64,000 bases of DNA from Lumbricus terrestris (lineage: Eukaryota; Annelida; Clitellata; Crassiclitellata; Lumbricidae), in assembly GCA_949752735.1 (NCBI GenBank), contig OX457038.1:26463956-26527955 (forward strand), read 5' to 3'. Below the pieces are notes generated by a model that saw only the letters and a program-made list of their open reading frames with translations, made no database searches and was not told the origin of the DNA. Positions within the stretch are counted from its first letter, which is position 1; the number at the start of each line of letters is the position of its first letter. Both the position numbers and the translations under genes were made by a program. This document shows, piece after piece, positions 62,446-64,000 of the stretch.

Positions 62446-63282
62446 TTAAATTAAATTAGAGTAACTAAGGTATGGATAGACTAGGGTGAAATATAGATTG
62501 ATAAGCACATGAGAGGGAAGCAAGTAAGAGACTCTCTTAATAATGCCTATGCTTTTTGAATTTTTTTTACTTATTTCGTCTATATGGACTTTCCATTTTA
62601 GGTGCTGATCAATATGAACGCCAAGGAATTTTGTCGTGTAAACCTGAAGAATAATTTTGTTGTCAATAAGCAGCTCATTATTTGTTATAGGTATTGGTTT
62701 TTTATTTGAACGAAATATGATATAATTAGTTTTAGATAGATTTAATGAAAGTTTATTTGCCTTGAACCAATCACTAGCTGATATTAATTCATTATTAACT
62801 AGCTGAAGAAGCTGATCATAGGAGGCATGCGATAAAAATACATTAGAATCATCGGCAAATAGAATATAGTGTAAGATGGATGATGAATTTGGGAGGTCAT
62901 TGATATAGATTAAAAACAGGAGAGGACCAAGGATAGAGCCTTGAGGTACCCCAAATTCTATAGTTTGAAAGTTAGACAATTTTCCATTACAAAGCACCTG
63001 CTGTAGACGATTGCCCAAATAACTACTAAGCCATCGAAGTGCATTATCTCTAATACCATAGTGTTCAAGTTTATACAAAAGTATTTTGTGGTCCACAGTA
63101 TCAAACGCCTTTGCAAGGTCAAGGAAGATACCAATCGAGTATTCATTATTGTCCATGGCCTTGGTAATTTTGTCCTGTATATCAATCAGTGACATGGAGG
63201 TAGAGTGACCCGGCTGAAAGCCATGCTGAAACGGATATAATATGTCCTTATGCTTTATATATGAAAGTAATCTGTCATACAT
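62446..63282 (-). pseudogene. LINE copy 2, reverse transcriptase domain
   Basis: 278-codon open stretch with the same motifs as copy 1 (FLDLAKAFDTVDH, GVPQGSILGPLLF, ILFADDSNVFL). It stops early because of a 5-bp TTAAT-type insertion relative to copy 1. Only a handful of residue differences from copy 1 are visible (for example QLLQL versus QFLQL), so the two copies are recent relative to other elements here. Confidence 0.88.
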
Positions 63283-63980
63283 TACTCTTTCAAATAATTT
63301 GGAGAAAAAAGGTAGTATAGAAATGGGTCTGTAATTATTAATTTCATTTTTGGCACCTTGTTTGTGAATGGGGAGAACTTTGGCAAGTTTGATTTCTGAT
63401 GGAACAATACCATTTTTAGTGAACAGTTAATCACTTCAGCCAGCGGATTGGCAAGAAGTTCCATAACCGGTGATAATATCATAGGATTCAAATCATCAGT
63501 GCCAGAACTGTGAGTCGATTTAAGAGAGTTATTAATTGCTAATATTTCCTGGGAGGTAGTTGAAAGTAGGGCAAAGGAATTAGAGGAGGATGGGTGGAGA
63601 TAGTCTTGAAAGCATTTCTCAGATGGGAGGATTTTGGATGATAAAGATTTCGCTAAGCCTGTAAAATATGAGTTGAATTTTTCAGCCATTATTAAAGGGT
63701 CATTCGTTAAATTTCCATCCAGATTAATTTCATTAATAAGTGTGTCCTTCTTAGCTGACTTAATTACTGTTCTAATAACCTGCCAGGTTTTTTTAATGTC
63801 CTTACTATGTTTTATGAATTCACTTGAATAGTAAGAACGTTCTATATTTGTACGAATTAATTTATATTTGTTACGGTAGGTAGTAAATTTGTTTTTATTT
63901 TCAATGGTAGTTTTTTTTATATATTTAATGTATAGTGCTTCCTTTTTTTGGTAGATTTTAATAGGCCTCGTGTCATCCAT
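63282..63980 (-). pseudogene. LINE copy 2, pre-RT part of ORF2
   Basis: 232-codon open stretch, matching the linker of copy 1 (NKYKLIRTNIERSYYSSEFI). Its first residues are out of frame relative to copy 1 because of the shorter A run near 63,945. The true upstream part lies outside the window. Confidence 0.85.
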
Positions 63981-64000
63981 GGTTGGTGAAAGGTATTGCT

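Larger units (their letters stand above)
61612..64000 (-). mobile_element. Same LINE family, copy 2, inverted, running off the window
   Basis: On the minus strand it begins past 64000 and ends in the same (TATGTC)n tail at 61612-61637. Pieces of ORF2 are open at 63980-63282 and 63282-62446. It has copy-specific damage: seven rather than eight A near 63,945, a 5-bp insertion near 62,450 that breaks the RT C-terminal frame, and a perfect 30-bp tandem duplication at 62251-62310. It shares the five-A frameshift of copy 1. It lies in intron 19 of ARHGEF17, antisense to the gene. Confidence 0.9.

Overview
This is animal genomic DNA dominated by one multi-exon gene on the + strand, with a dense load of retrotransposon remnants, SINEs, MITE-like elements and simple-sequence arrays. 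GT-AG introns, tRNA-derived SINEs, APE/RT-type LINEs, foldback elements with arms of 15-bp repeats, and very frequent TAGGCCTA and TACATGTA palindromes suggest a marine invertebrate. An echinoderm is plausible, but the species cannot be fixed from this window.

The gene is an ARHGEF17 (TEM4 / p164-RhoGEF) orthologue. I could assemble 19 coding exons between 9260 and 59939, every junction is GT-AG, and the reading phase is preserved across all 18 introns. A 2.9-kb first coding exon encodes a long disordered N-terminus. After a 20.9-kb intron, exons 2-6 encode the Dbl-homology (RhoGEF) domain, exons 7-9 a PH-like region, and exons 10-19 the linker and WD40-like C-terminal part. The model gives about 1,716 residues and stops inside the C-terminal region, so the last exon(s) lie beyond position 64000.

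Layout: 1-9259 is upstream flank with LINE 3' ends, SINEs, a MITE, an inverted duplication and microsatellites. 9260-12124 is exon 1. 12125-33000 is intron 1, holding minisatellites, an inverted pair of 15-bp satellite arms around a SINE, several LINE 3' ends and a long 17-bp minisatellite. 33001-59939 is the exon-dense body, with a long 5'-truncated LINE in intron 6 (about 42.0-44.7 kb) and an older broken LINE in intron 15. 59940-64000 is intron 19, with a MITE carrying an 8-bp target-site duplication and a second, inverted copy of the intron-6 LINE that runs off the end.

The most unusual signals are: (i) 6-bp palindromic micro-insertions that turn TA into TAGGCCTA or TACATGTA, caught by comparing repeat copies; (ii) a 66-bp tandem array of splice-acceptor look-alikes just upstream of exon 11; (iii) a 10-copy array in which the octamer ATTTGCAT is invariant, just upstream of exon 13; (iv) two foldback elements with short-repeat arms; and (v) LINEs and SINEs that share a hairpin 3' tail with a compensatory base change. 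No complete second protein-coding gene, rRNA, functional tRNA or CRISPR array was seen.
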